A stretch of 64,000 nt of DNA from Rhizophagus irregularis (taxonomy: Eukaryota; Glomeromycota; Glomeromycetes; Glomerales; Glomeraceae). The stretch is taken from the NCBI RefSeq assembly GCF_026210795.1, contig NC_089446.1, positions 124,001 to 188,000 of the forward strand, read 5' to 3'. The notes under the pieces were generated by a model. That model was not told the DNA's origin, did no database searches, and saw only the letters and a program-made list of their open reading frames with translations. Within the stretch, counting starts at the first letter, position 1. The number at the start of each line of letters is the position of its first letter. Made by a program: the position numbers and the translations under genes. Positions 45,205 to 56,416 of this stretch are shown one piece after another.

Positions 45205-47337
45205 ATGCAATCTCTTAATTTAAAAGAAAAAAATAGTAACAATAAGAATGATGATAAGTCTTGGGAATGTTTTCGTAATTTTGTTAATGTTCACATGTGG
45301 GATGGTTTTGTATACTTATTCATTGTAGTATGTGATTCTGAGAAGGAATTGGATTGTCTTAAGGGTGATTTTGATGAAATGAGGAATAGAATTTACTATT
45401 TGTATAGTAATGGAGGTACTGGTGAAGATAAATATAATACGACTAACGAAATAATGGATCAATATGTAAGAAGTCGATTTAAAAAGAATGAGGAGCTGCG
45501 TAACAAAGTAATGATATCAGTATTTAGACAACTTGAATCTCATAATGTTTATGACCCATCTCTATCAGATATGATTCATTTATTTGACAAAATGTCTAGG
45601 TTTCAATTAAAATCATTGCGAAATATGTTTATATCGCGTATTTATGGGTATTCTAAATTCAGTGAATATTTATATAAAAGTTGGAGCAAGAAATATTATA
45701 CAAAGAATAAGATATATGAAGATTTTCGTCCAGAAGATAAAAAAGTCAAACAGAAAGTTTATCAAAACATTGATGATACAGAGAATAAGAAAGATGATGA
45801 CTCTCATCAAGAAGATAAAAAAATTAATGCAAAAGAACAAAATGTTGATCAAAATATTGACCAAAATAAGAGCAAAAATTATACAGAGAATAGGAAAGAT
45901 GTAGATTCTTATCAAGAAGATAAAAAGGTTAATACAAACGAACAAAAAGTTGGTCAAAATATTGACCATGATACAGAGAATAAGAAAGGTGAAGACTTTC
46001 ATCAGGAAAATAAAAAAGTTACTGTTGAAGAACAAAAAGTTGATCAAAATATTGATCAAAACAAGAGCAAATTGTCAAAAGCTAATGAATCCAAGTCTGA
46101 ACACGAAGAAAATAATACTCAAGACCAAAGTATGGAAGAAAAAAAGCATGATTATAAGGAAACTGCCAGCAGCTCTTCAACAAACAATATCTCAAAGAAA
46201 AGTTCTAAATCAAAAAATAAAACCTTGACGAAATCGACTAAATCTATCGCCTCTGATAATACAATAGAAAAAAAATCTAAAGGAACTCAAAAAAGAGCTT
46301 CTAAAGTAGAAAAATTGCAACAAGAAATTGAAATATTACAAGAAAATCAAAAAAGTGAAGTAGAAAAATTGCAACAAGAAATTGAAACATTACAAGAAAA
46401 TCAAATAAATGAAGTAGAAAAATTGCAACAAGAAATTAAAGCATTGCGACAGGAAGCTGCTAATCACCAGGCGGCGTTAGGTGGAATTATGGATGTTGGA
46501 TGGCGTGATAATGATTCTAATAATTCTATGCAACTTACAAGGGACATTGAAAACCTTCAAAAAGATTTAGATAATTTTACTAGGGTTAAACGTAGTGGTA
46601 TTGAGATAAAAATCGATGCCGCAAATAGACTTTTCGAAGATTATGGGTGTAAATTATCTAAAGAAAAAGATAATATAAAGTTAATATTGGGTGCAGTTTT
46701 ACAACAACATTTGATTAAAATCATTTTAGAATTCGCGGATAGCTATTTTAAACAGATATTTAATAATAATATTGAAAACGATCAAGAAAATGATTCTACA
46801 TCCTGTATAATTGATGATAAGTTAGAAGCTGTCATTTTATCCAGAATAAAAGAATTAATTAAGCTGACAACTCGTTTTGGGGAGACTCGCACGGGAACCG
46901 ATGGGCATTCTCGAATTTTACCAACTAAATTACGACAGCAAATTTATGCAGCATTAGGTCAGCGAGGTTTTGCCAAATCGGATCATCCATTCATTACTCA
47001 ATTAACAAAAAATATTATAGATGAAATGAATAAATATCGGATTATAGAATCTGCTGATAAGAATTCAAAGATAACTACGATTATTTTTCAGGTTATCCGA
47101 ATTTTTTATTTTCGTCTTCACACACAAGAACCAGTTCCTTCATGGGAATTTTATAAAAGTGGCGATTGTTTTAATCCTGATGTTATGGATCAGATTGGAC
47201 AAAGCGATGAAGGAGAATTGGAAGTAGAAATTTGTTCATTCCCTGCTGTAGCTTTAATTAAAAATTTAGATGATGAAGCAAAAAGGGTATTTACTAAAGC
47301 TCAAGTGATAGTCAGACCAAAAAAGCGAACATTTTAA
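45205..47337 (+). CDS. Family X protein X2
   Basis: Intronless, 710 residues, same design as X1. The N-terminal helical domain begins KSWECFRNFVNVHMWDGFVY. A repeat-rich linker (about 175-290) is built from copies of a segment with QEDKK and EQ(N/K)V(D/G)QNIDQNK. The coiled coil (about 365-420) consists of 18-residue repeats VEKLQQEIE-x-LQENQ. The conserved C-terminal domain has WRDNDSNNSMQLTRDIENL, LPTKLRQQIYAALGQRGF, EVEICSFPAVALI and FTKAQVIVRPK. X1 and X2 flank HspB and are close paralogues. X2 is tail to tail with HspC. Function unknown; a scaffold or adaptor role is plausible from the coiled coil. Confidence 0.8.
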   Translation: MQSLNLKEKNSNNKNDDKSWECFRNFVNVHMWDGFVYLFIVVCDSEKELDCLKGDFDEMRNRIYYLYSNGGTGEDKYNTTNEIMDQYVRSRFKKNEELRNKVMISVFRQLESHNVYDPSLSDMIHLFDKMSRFQLKSLRNMFISRIYGYSKFSEYLYKSWSKKYYTKNKIYEDFRPEDKKVKQKVYQNIDDTENKKDDDSHQEDKKINAKEQNVDQNIDQNKSKNYTENRKDVDSYQEDKKVNTNEQKVGQNIDHDTENKKGEDFHQENKKVTVEEQKVDQNIDQNKSKLSKANESKSEHEENNTQDQSMEEKKHDYKETASSSSTNNISKKSSKSKNKTLTKSTKSIASDNTIEKKSKGTQKRASKVEKLQQEIEILQENQKSEVEKLQQEIETLQENQINEVEKLQQEIKALRQEAANHQAALGGIMDVGWRDNDSNNSMQLTRDIENLQKDLDNFTRVKRSGIEIKIDAANRLFEDYGCKLSKEKDNIKLILGAVLQQHLIKIILEFADSYFKQIFNNNIENDQENDSTSCIIDDKLEAVILSRIKELIKLTTRFGETRTGTDGHSRILPTKLRQQIYAALGQRGFAKSDHPFITQLTKNIIDEMNKYRIIESADKNSKITTIIFQVIRIFYFRLHTQEPVPSWEFYKSGDCFNPDVMDQIGQSDEGELEVEICSFPAVALIKNLDDEAKRVFTKAQVIVRPKKRTF
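45733..46075 (+). repeat. Intragenic tandem repeat in X2 linker (about 81-114 bp units)
   Basis: Three full units and one partial unit, each beginning near ATACAGAGAATA(A/G)GAAAG and ending near GATCAAAATATTGACCA. Unit length differs by multiples of three, so the frame is kept. It encodes the hydrophilic linker. Confidence 0.8.
46306..46450 (+). repeat. 54-bp coiled-coil repeat in X2, about 2.7 copies
   Basis: Exact 54-bp periodicity at 46306, 46360 and 46414 encodes 18-residue coiled-coil units (VEKLQQEIE plus nine more). X1 has the same unit in fewer copies (about 40630-40715), so copy number varies between paralogues. Confidence 0.85.
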
Positions 47338-47747
47338 TTCATTTATTGTATTTTTATTTATTTATTTTTATCGTCGAGGTTAGTAAATAACAATGAGAAT
47401 CTAGTATCAAATTAGTTAATAGTTATTCGATCAAATATTTTAGAGCCATTTCCTTATAATGGTCTACTTTACGAGTGAAACATTGCGATAACAATATAGT
47501 ACCATGTATTTTCTATGAACAATAATTCTGATTAAGTCAGTATGTATTAAAGTTTAACTTTTACATTTTCTTAAAATATTCGAATGTAGAGAATCCCTAT
47601 ATCATCTTTTCAATAAATACAATAAATGCAAGGATTTTAAAATACATATATATTGATTAATTTTTTTTTTTTTTTGGTAAACTGATATAAGTGCAAAAAT
47701 AGATACACTTATTTAATAAATAAAATATTAAATAGAAAATAAGTATA
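47338..47747. other. Intergenic region between convergent X2 and HspC
   Basis: 410 bp holding both 3' untranslated regions; AT-rich, with a T run near 47660. No ORF is seen. Confidence 0.5.
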
Positions 47748-50070
47748 TTAAACTGAATCATCTTCAGGATAATTAAAAGTAGCGCTATATGATTCATTTG
47801 TATCAGATTTGTTGCGTGCCGTTACTTTAAGTTCTTCCTCTGCAAACTTTATAAAAAATTCTATTATACGATCCGTACCATAACCTTTTAAAGGTAAGTT
47901 GATGGTTAACTTTCCTAACGGTTTCACGCCTTTTTGACTCGGATATTTAGGGTTTGGAAAATTTGCATATAGGAGTATGAATGTAACTGCTAGTTGATTT
48001 CTGCTCAAAGGTTTGTATTCTCTAGGTTTACTATCCTTGTTAACTTCAAGTTTATCTCCCTGATTCGCTAAGGCATCAAATCTTGAAATTCTATTGCCAT
48101 CAAGTCTGAAATAACAAGAATGTGCTATTATTAATTTTTAAAGTTATAATGAAAAAATTGATATTGGCATACCGAAGTTCCTTTGGATCATTATAATCAT
48201 ATTCGCCATTAATCTCTATGCCGTAAGACCACTTAAGAGTCCTTATCTTAATTATATCCTTGTTTAATCCATAATAACAAGCACCTCAAGAATGAATGTA
48301 GAAAATATAAGTAAATAATTATATAATATACTGTATATATAATTTAAATACATATTAAGAATATGTTAGTTTAAAAATACCTTTCACAATAGCAGCAATT
48401 GGCTCAGGAGGATTTATTATTTTGTTAATATCAATACGATTCTTAAAAACGGTTTTGACTCGTTTAAATAAATAAGTTGATTCACTGAAACCTCCTACGA
48501 GAAACATTGTCTTTACTTTTCGTTGTTTTGGGAGACGTTCTAATTGTGCATGGATCAAGTCAATTATATCATTAACTGCTGGGTCAAACATTCTCATTAC
48601 ATCGTCGGATTTTATGTCAATAATCCATTCCTCCTTTTTAAGCTTTTCTTTTGTCTCCCTAGAAATATATTGAATTAGAGCTGGACACCATTTTTCTAAA
48701 TCTAATTCAATTGACTCAAATTCATCAGATTCTCCATCAAAAGGTAATTTAACTTCTGGACAAAAGAACTTGTAAATCAATTTTTGTAAACTTCCATAAT
48801 GATTTTCTTTAAACTGATCCATAGCTTCTGAACCAACTGTAAGGCGTAAAAACTTCAGGAATTCTTGGTCTACAAAAGTACTACCACAAAGACCACCTGA
48901 CCTGACAGTTTCTTCCTCTAATGTTTTATCTGGTAGCAAAGTTCTTATCGTTAAGTCTACAGTTCCTCCCCCACAGTCTACAACAAGGTAAGTATCTGAT
49001 ACAAGACAAAAATTAACATGGTTGGTTTATATTATTTCTATTCACGAAAATCAATGCTTTTCAATATTTACCGCCAACCGAAAAGTTCTCGCCAGCACAT
49101 GACAAACAATATATTGCTGCGGCTTCGGCTTAAAATTAAAAATGAATTTTAGATCCTAAGAATAAAGAAACGGTTTGTAGGTTGAAATTCTTACGTTCAG
49201 TTGTAAATTCTAATCTATGTCGATTTGATTGTCTCTTTGATTCATCAAGTAATCCTGCCTTATATACACAATCTCGTAATATATCTCTAGTACGAGGTGG
49301 CTTTAGTTGAAAGTTGAAACAAATAATCAATAAATAAATATTACACATGTAAATGATATTATGTCTACTTTTATTAACAAATTACCCATTCTGCCGGAAC
49401 AGACAATACAAATAATACTTGAGATAAAGTAGCTTTGCAACGTCTGTCTAAAACTTCTTCGATTACCTTCATAAGATAAAAGTTTAAGTAAATATAATGT
49501 AAAAAAAAAATCATATACGTATTTTACGTACTTCTTTCATTTTAACAAAATAATCAGTAATCACTGTCTTGGCATCTAAATTTTTCGGTAATACGGGCCA
49601 ATTATCTTTTGCATCTTCATCCAGCAACAATTTAAATCTTTCAATGATATAATGAACTTGATCCACTCTTTTAGATGGTTCATAAATAAGAGCTTGTTCA
49701 CCCCATTTTCTATGGAGCTCTAAAAATTCATCAAAATATAACAAAGCAGTATTTGTTTTTGGTAACCCTCTTCTTCCCAACCTATTTTTTATATATAAAT
49801 AAATGTATATAAATAGAGAATAAATATAAAAAAAGAATATTCATTCTTTTACATATTTACCAAATATTATTAAGGCGAATATTGTTAATATTAATTTCTT
49901 CGGGTTTAGCTTTTTTCGCAAATGCAAACCCACTAAAAGTTGTTCCAAAATCTTTTTTTAAAATAAATAAAACTTAAAAATAATGTATAAAGTTATTACC
50001 AATACTTTATTTTGTAATTAATTTACACACCAATAGCTACAATCACATCGATATCATTTTCCGAAGACAT
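47748..50070 (-). CDS. HSPA12-like Hsp70 ATPase HspC
   Basis: Nine exons give 569 residues: 50070-50031, 49951-49861, 49781-49532, 49466-49386, 49300-49195, 49128-49072, 48995-48381, 48284-48173, 48105-47748. Exon number, phases and sizes follow HspB almost one to one, so the two are recent duplicates. Motifs: first phosphate loop DFGTTFSGFAF (Tyr to Phe), second loop VVDCGGGTVDLT, adenosine motif MFLVGGFSESTYL. The C-terminal beta domain has RIIEFFIKFAEEELKVTARNK and there is no lid. It is tail to tail with X2, whose nearest paralogue X1 pairs with HspB, so an Hsp/X unit probably duplicated and rearranged. X3 follows upstream on the same strand. Confidence 0.85.
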
Positions 50071-50398
50071 GTTTTGGGAAATGAAAGTAAAAAAAAACCA
50101 ACCCGTTTGGTTTTATAGAACAATTCTTGTTTTTTTCACTCGGAAAAGGAAATGTTAATGTACATCAATTTTATTTATCATGCTCATAAATTTAATAAAA
50201 GAAACGGGCATTACGCAAATCTTTTTTTACAAATCAAATTATAGATAGGAAAGAAAGTTAATTCACGTGTTTAAATTCACTTTAATAAAAATATTTATTT
50301 AAAATTGTAGATAAATTTCTTATAATTATATCCTGATAGTATAAAGTTGTACTGTATATAAAAAACATATTCAATAATTTTTCTCAGAAGATTGGAAA

Positions 50399-51874
50399 TT
50401 AATAGTCTGACTCTTCATCTTCATGAAACTCTTCTTTTGGTCTCGCTATCACTTGAGCTTTAATATAAGCTCTTTCATCAGATTCTACGATAATAGCGGG
50501 AAAAGAGCAAATTTCAACTACATAATCTTCATAATGACCTTCCCACATTCCATCCATATAAAAAGGATCGATATTGGTACCACTTTCATAAAATTTAACT
50601 GAAGGGGTTGGCTCCTGTGTTTTAAGACGAAAATAAAAAATTCGAAGAAATTGAATAAGTATTGTAATTATATCATCTTCAAATTTTTTATTTTTCTCTT
50701 CGGAATCTAAAATTCGATATCTATTCATTTCTTTTGTAAGATAATTTACTAATTGATTAACGAATGGATGATTTTTGGAAAAAACTCGATGGCCTAATGT
50801 CGCGTAATTTTGTTGGCGTAATATAGTTGGTAACGTTTGAGCATTTTCATCAATTTCCAAGTTGGTATTTTCGAATTGACTTGTTAGATTAATTAATTCT
50901 TCTGTTTTGGATCTTATAGCGGCCTCTAAATTATCATTTTTCTGTGATCCTGTAGAATAATACTCTGAATTATCATTTTTCTGTACTCCTGTAAAGTAAT
51001 AATCCGCACTATCCCAAATATTTTTAATTAAATGTCGTTGCAAAACTGCATCTAAAACCAATTTCATTTGCTTTTTATTGACATTAGTGGTACAATTATA
51101 AGAATTAAATAATTCTGCTACAGCTTCCTTTTTAATTTCTTTAACATTACGTTTAACTCCAATTGCTTTATTTAAAGCCCGATTAAGATTCTCAATATCT
51201 TTCACTAATTGTATAGAATTATTTTTATCGTTATCACGCCATTCAGCATCTACAACATTATTTTGATTCAGCATAATAATTTCGCGTTTGCTGTTTTCAG
51301 TCGATTCTATTTCTGTTTCTTGTTCTAATATATTCTTAGTTTCGATTTGTTTTGCGATAGAGCGGAAAGATTCCATTCTAGATAATATCATCTTTCTTAA
51401 ATTTTCTTTATGATAGGTATAACAATGGTTTAATTGTTTCTCAAAAATACGAGAATCATACGGTAATCCAAAACTTTCTAATTCTTCCCAAGCATTATCG
51501 GATAAAGTGTTTCTTAGCGAATTTTTTTCGCTGAGACGACAATTTTTATAATCATCTAAAGTTTTAATAATAGTAACTTCTCGTTCATTACTAAGTGCTT
51601 TTAAAGTAGCTAATTCTTTTATTAACCGAATAATACTATTTGTTTCGTCAGCGAGTTCTTCTGAAAGTCTTGCATGATTTTGTTTTCGTAATGAAATAGC
51701 ATTCCAAACTATAATAAATAAATAAATTAAACTTTCGATTTCTTTCAAAGATGCAATCCACATAAAAATTTTCCAGCCATAATGGTGAATTGAACCTAAA
51801 CTATCTGCTGGTTCTCTTTGCCTAGACGGAGCTGAAATTGTGGATGAAACTGAAGTTGTACTTACTTTCGACAT
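50399..51874 (-). CDS. Family X protein X3 (short form without long coiled coil)
   Basis: Intronless, 491 residues. The N-terminal helical domain (about 28-205) has HYGWKIFMWIASLKEIESLIY and a YLFIIVWNA segment. The long acidic linker and the coiled coil of X1/X2 are missing; the conserved C-terminal domain follows almost directly, starting WRDNDKNNSIQLVKDIENL, with LPTILRQQNYATLGHRVF, then VEICSFPAIIV and YIKAQVIARPK. A 42-bp duplication near 50935-51000 repeats a YYSTGSQKND-like peptide. Its closest relative is X4, and the two are head to head. Function unknown. Confidence 0.75.
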   Translation of the reverse strand: MSKVSTTSVSSTISAPSRQREPADSLGSIHHYGWKIFMWIASLKEIESLIYLFIIVWNAISLRKQNHARLSEELADETNSIIRLIKELATLKALSNEREVTIIKTLDDYKNCRLSEKNSLRNTLSDNAWEELESFGLPYDSRIFEKQLNHCYTYHKENLRKMILSRMESFRSIAKQIETKNILEQETEIESTENSKREIIMLNQNNVVDAEWRDNDKNNSIQLVKDIENLNRALNKAIGVKRNVKEIKKEAVAELFNSYNCTTNVNKKQMKLVLDAVLQRHLIKNIWDSADYYFTGVQKNDNSEYYSTGSQKNDNLEAAIRSKTEELINLTSQFENTNLEIDENAQTLPTILRQQNYATLGHRVFSKNHPFVNQLVNYLTKEMNRYRILDSEEKNKKFEDDIITILIQFLRIFYFRLKTQEPTPSVKFYESGTNIDPFYMDGMWEGHYEDYVVEICSFPAIIVESDERAYIKAQVIARPKEEFHEDEESDY

Positions 51875-52495
51875 AATATCAAGAAAAAGTTCAAAAACAA
51901 TTTGCTATCGTAAAAAATTTTTCATAGCTGAACAGGCGTATTTCCTATTCTGGAAATTCCTTGATAATCGTCTAGATAAGGAACATCGCTGTACAACATT
52001 AGTACATTAGTTGAATTAGAAAAAAAAATTTTAATTTTTAGTTTTAATTGCATATTATATAATTGAATAATAACTATAATATAAGAACAGATTTTAAAAT
52101 AGTGGATAAATATTTGTTTAATTTATACATGTTCAAATTACTAAATCTAAATATTAACGGAAAGATTTCATATTAAAAAAATAGAAATAAAATTTTTTTA
52201 AAACAGATTATAGGTTGAATTTAATAAGATTAATTTGAATATAAAGTTATTTTAATTTTTAAAAAAAATTGACCATCACAAAAGAGTCACGTGAAATAAT
52301 AAATACACCAATTTCCTGGTTACACTTGTACCAATTTTCATATGGTTGAAAAAATTATTTAACTGTTGTGTCAATGCCAACATCCAACCCATTCAGCAAA
52401 TTCATCCTATTTCCGGACAACTCCAAATTAAGTTATCCGACATATCCAACATCAACAAGGTTATTCGAAACCAAATAATTTCCCTCATAATCATG
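51875..52495. promoter_or_regulatory. Intergenic region between head-to-head X3 and X4
   Basis: 621 bp between the start codons, assuming X4 starts at ATG 52496. The frame of X4 is open from 52346 but has no ATG there (52346 is TTG), so this part may be untranslated leader. AT-rich in the centre. Confidence 0.4.
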
Positions 52496-54054
52496 ATTTA
52501 TGACCAAGATCTCACTTGGCGTATTTTTCATATATTCGGACATTTGTGTATGTGGGAAGAATTTGTGTGTCTATATATCATAGTGTTGGATTGTGATTTG
52601 GAACCGAATATAATCGATGTGGAACAAGAAATTGAAAATATTAAAGGTTTTATTAAGCAATTTTCTATCGGCTTAAATACAGAAATTACAAATATTTCAT
52701 ATTGGATTGGTATTATTGATAGGTATTGGGATAGTCGTACCCAATTCAATGAAACAGAACTCGCTGCTGTAAAGGCAATTGTTAACAAACGACTCGATAC
52801 AGATTATTTTCGTAATCTTAATGAATTAATTAATTATTTAAAACAAATGACAAAATTCCAGATAAAAACATTAAGACATATTTTTATGACACGTTTATAC
52901 GGATATTCACATTTTGCAAGTTATCTTAGTATATTTCACCATCAACAAGATGATACAAATAAATCAGATGAAGATATTGAAAAAATAGTATATGAAGGTA
53001 CAATGGCAAAACAAGAAGCGGAAACAAAATTGGAAAATCACAATTATTTAAATGATTTAAATGAACGAATCAATAATTTACAGAAAGACAATGATGAATT
53101 AACGAGTAAACTTAAAGTGGCTCAAATACAATTAGAAGACAATGAATATAAAATTGGAATTCTTGAAACAGAAATAAATTTGTTACAGGAACAAAGAAAT
53201 TTTAATAATGTTAGGATAGGTGACGTCACGGATGTTGAATGGCGTGATGATGACGAAAATAATTCTACGCAACTAGTGAAGGACATTAAAAAACTTAATA
53301 GAGCCTTGAATAAAATTACTGAAGTTAAACGTAATGTTAAAGAGATTAAAAAAGAAACTGTAACAGAATTATTTTCATCTCTTGGATGTAATACTACTAT
53401 AAAAGATAAGCAAATGAAATTAGTTTTAGTTGCAGCTTTACAACAAAAACTAATTAGATGTATTATAGATAATGCAAAATATTATTTTGAACATGCTAAT
53501 ACCGGTATTTCACAAGTTCAAAATATAAGTGTAGATAATTTAGAGGCTGCTATTCTATTCAAAACAGAAGATTTAATTAAACTGACAACTCGTTTCGAAG
53601 ATACTTACTCGGTAACTGGTGAAAATTCTCGAACATTACCAACTACATTACGCAAACAATGTTATGCTGCATTAGGAAATCGCGCAAATCACCCATTTAT
53701 TAATGAGTTAGCAAAAAATCTTATAAGCGAAATGAATAAATATCGAATTTTAGATTCTGATGAGAAAAATAAAAATTTGAAAAAGAGATAGTTAAAATTA
53801 TTATTCAAGTCCTCCGGATTTTTCACTTTCGTTTTAAAACGCAAGAACCAATTCCTGTAGCGAAATTTTACAAAGGTGGTGAAGATATTGATCCTTTTTT
53901 TATGGAAGGAATGTGGGAAGGTCATCATGAAGATTATGAAGTTGAAATTTGCTCTTTTCCTGCTATTTTTGTAAATTCTGATAGAAGAGTATATACTAAA
54001 GCTCAAGTGATAGCAAGACCAAACCCGGAATATAAAAATATGCTTGATCGTTGA
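52496..54054 (+). CDS. Family X protein X4, with a frameshift near 53780
   Basis: The first in-frame ATG, 52496, gives a start close to the paralogues (DLTWRIFHIFGHLCMWEEFVC matches the N-terminal domain). A coiled coil covers about 53000-53200 (LNDLNERINNLQKDNDELTS). The C-terminal domain begins WRDDDENNSTQLVKDIKKL and has LPTTLRKQCYAALGNRA. The frame ends at TAG 53789-53791 just after DEKNKNLKK, but the family's ending continues in another frame from 53785 to TGA 54054 (FRFKTQEPIP, VEICSFPAIF, YTKAQVIARP). One base is missing relative to an intact gene, within or near an A5 run. It could be a pseudogene, a sequencing error or -1 frameshifting. Closest relative X3. Confidence 0.65.
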
Positions 54055-54506
54055 TCTGTTCGAGCCGCGGTGATTAAATTAGCTTGTTATCAGAATAGAT
54101 TATTGTATGTATCAAAACTTTAAATTAACGTTTCCCGCCAAAAAAATTTATAAAATTGTATCACAAGTTGTTGATATGTGACATATATGAGAGGATTTCG
54201 TGTAAATGCAACTGTGAGACGCGAGGTAATAGGGAGGTAATTTAAATAATTATTGGAGCACAAACTATACGAAGGTCGATGTTGAAAACAATTATTCGTA
54301 GAAACCGTATTGTCAATTACTTCATTTTTAAAAGTTTATTAGTTTATTTACACTTCTTACAAGATAGGCGTGTCATAAAGTGTTTATTAATTACCAAGTT
54401 TATTTTGAAATTTTATTAACACCATTATAGATTTGTAATCAAAATAATATATGCCAACAATACATAATAAAAGTCAAAATAGTTGACATCATGAGATATA
54501 TACTAT
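54055..54506. other. Intergenic region between convergent X4 and X5
   Basis: 452 bp; it has more G+C than most spacers (GTGAGACGCGAGGTAATAGG near 54210), but no ORF or repeat arms are recognised. Confidence 0.45.
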
Positions 54507-56081
54507 TTACTTTATAATATTTTTGAACATATCGAACACACTACTACTTCCACCAGTAGCACTAGTAGCAGTATTCTTTGGTCTCGTGTATACTTGAGCT
54601 TTTACAAGAATTTTTTGATTTGATTTATTATCCTCCTGAATCAATATACAAGGAAAATAACAAACTTCAACGACTTCTGATTTTTTTACTTCTTCACGCC
54701 AGGAACCTTGCATAAGTCGAGTATCTATTTCGTCCCCACTTTTAAAGAAATGATATTTTGGTTCAATTTGTTGAGTTTTTAAACGAAAAATAAATATACT
54801 AATCACTTTATGAGTAATTTGAATTGATTGAGTATCTATTTCATCTAAAATATCTGGATCAGTAATTTCTCGATATATGTTCATTGAATCACGTATCTTT
54901 TTCGCTGTTTCTACGATTAAAGGGTGATTCTCATTTGAAAACCCACGGCTTCCAAGAGATGCGCAAATTTGTTGACGAATTTTGGTTGGAATAGTTTGCG
55001 TAATATCATCTTTTCCCGGGCGTTTCTCGTTAAAATGATTAAAACATTGTGTTAATCTTTCGGTTGTATTTAAAATCTCAAATTCCAAAACATCATCCGT
55101 ATTATTTCGATATTTATTGGTCTTGAAATTCTTGAAATATGATTCAAAGTTTTCTAAAATTTGTAATATAACACATTTTTGAAGAATTCCACCTAAAATC
55201 AATTTAGCATTTGGCATTGAGAAATTTGCTTGGCACTTATTCTTAGAAAACAATTCCATGGATTTCTTTTCATTAATTTTATAGTCAGGTCCTTGAACTA
55301 TCGTAAATTCCTCGAGTAAATGTTGCAATTCTTTTATATCTGAAATTAATTGAGTGGCATTATTTGGATCTTGATCACTTAAACGAGTATTTGTCATATT
55401 TCCTAAAGTTGCTTGATAATGTGAATTTTCTTGAACCAATTTACTATTTTGTTTACGTAAACTCTCGATTTCTTTTCTGAGTTCAATTGGATTATCTACT
55501 GATAAATCATTTTCTTCTTCATCTACAATATGAGATTGACTTGAAATATCAACAAATGATTCCATTCTATCTAGAATCATTTGACGTACGTGTCTTTTTT
55601 GTAAAGCCTTTAAGCTATTCAATTGATGTTTATATTTACTTATTCCATATTTTTCCAATTTGCTTAAAGCATTATGTACAAATTCTTTCTTGGCTTCTAA
55701 ATCATTATAACTATGATCTCTATAATCATCTAATAAAGTAGAATATTTTTCCAATTCTTGTTTATTAATAACGCTATTTGTGAATAAATCTTCGACATGA
55801 TTTTTCATTTGGCCGACTTCGTCATTAAATTCCAAGGAACGGCCAACACGATCATTATCAAGCCTAAGAGAATTCCAAACTATAATAAAAAGATATAAAT
55901 ATTCCTCGAACCGCTTTAAAGAAGCGAGCCAGATAAAAAGAAGGTAGTCATCGTTATAATCCAAGTTATGTTGAGCATTATTGTTATTATAGTTATTATA
56001 GTTACTATGACGAGTACTATGTTTGTCATAGCTTTTATACCTGGGATTTACATAATTTGAATTTGAACTTGACCCTTCCAT
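54507..56081 (-). CDS. Family X protein X5
   Basis: Intronless, 524 residues. The first 40 residues are Ser/Asn/Tyr-rich and look disordered (NYNNYNNNNAQ). The helical domain follows (YLLFIWLASLKRFEEYLYLF), then a short coiled coil around 205-235 (PIELRKEIESLRKQNSKLVQ) and the conserved C-terminal domain: DPNNATQLISDIKELQHLL, IPTKIRQQICASLGSRGF, VVEVCYFPCILI and LVKAQVYTRPK. It is more diverged from X1-X4 than they are from each other. It is head to head with HspD, 335 bp apart. Function unknown. Confidence 0.75.
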   Translation of the reverse strand: MEGSSSNSNYVNPRYKSYDKHSTRHSNYNNYNNNNAQHNLDYNDDYLLFIWLASLKRFEEYLYLFIIVWNSLRLDNDRVGRSLEFNDEVGQMKNHVEDLFTNSVINKQELEKYSTLLDDYRDHSYNDLEAKKEFVHNALSKLEKYGISKYKHQLNSLKALQKRHVRQMILDRMESFVDISSQSHIVDEEENDLSVDNPIELRKEIESLRKQNSKLVQENSHYQATLGNMTNTRLSDQDPNNATQLISDIKELQHLLEEFTIVQGPDYKINEKKSMELFSKNKCQANFSMPNAKLILGGILQKCVILQILENFESYFKNFKTNKYRNNTDDVLEFEILNTTERLTQCFNHFNEKRPGKDDITQTIPTKIRQQICASLGSRGFSNENHPLIVETAKKIRDSMNIYREITDPDILDEIDTQSIQITHKVISIFIFRLKTQQIEPKYHFFKSGDEIDTRLMQGSWREEVKKSEVVEVCYFPCILIQEDNKSNQKILVKAQVYTRPKNTATSATGGSSSVFDMFKNIIK

Positions 56082-56416
56082 TTCTTAATACTAAAGAGAA
56101 TAAAGAGAGGGGTGAGAGAATAAAAATTAAAAGAGAATAAAAGAGGAATTTTAAATGTAACCGATCTAATTTTGTGTCCAACCGTCCGTGTCCCATACAT
56201 CATTGTGGCTGATTGGTTCATTCCTTGTTTTTATTTTGGGAGGCGTTGCAAAAATAGTCGGATTTTCTTGTTTTAAGTGGTTATTGTTGTATATACTTAC
56301 CTTATTGGGAGTAATTATTTATCAACTGGTCATTTCTTTAGTGGATTACCTTACAATTAAGAGCTGGGTTCCTTTCTTTTCTCACCTTTATCACCTTTAT
56401 CTTTAAGAAGGTAAAA
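56082..56416. promoter_or_regulatory. Shared promoter region between X5 and HspD
   Basis: 335 bp between divergent ATGs. Purine-rich DNA (GAGAATAAAGAGAGGGGTGAGAG) lies next to X5 and pyrimidine-rich DNA (CTTTTCTCACCTTTATCACC) next to HspD. A 72-codon ORF inside is hydrophobic but has no recognisable homology. Confidence 0.5.

Noticed and set aside
52346-52495. Start of X4 at 52346
   Set aside because: The codon there is TTG. The first in-frame ATG is 52496, and it fits the N-terminus of the paralogues better.
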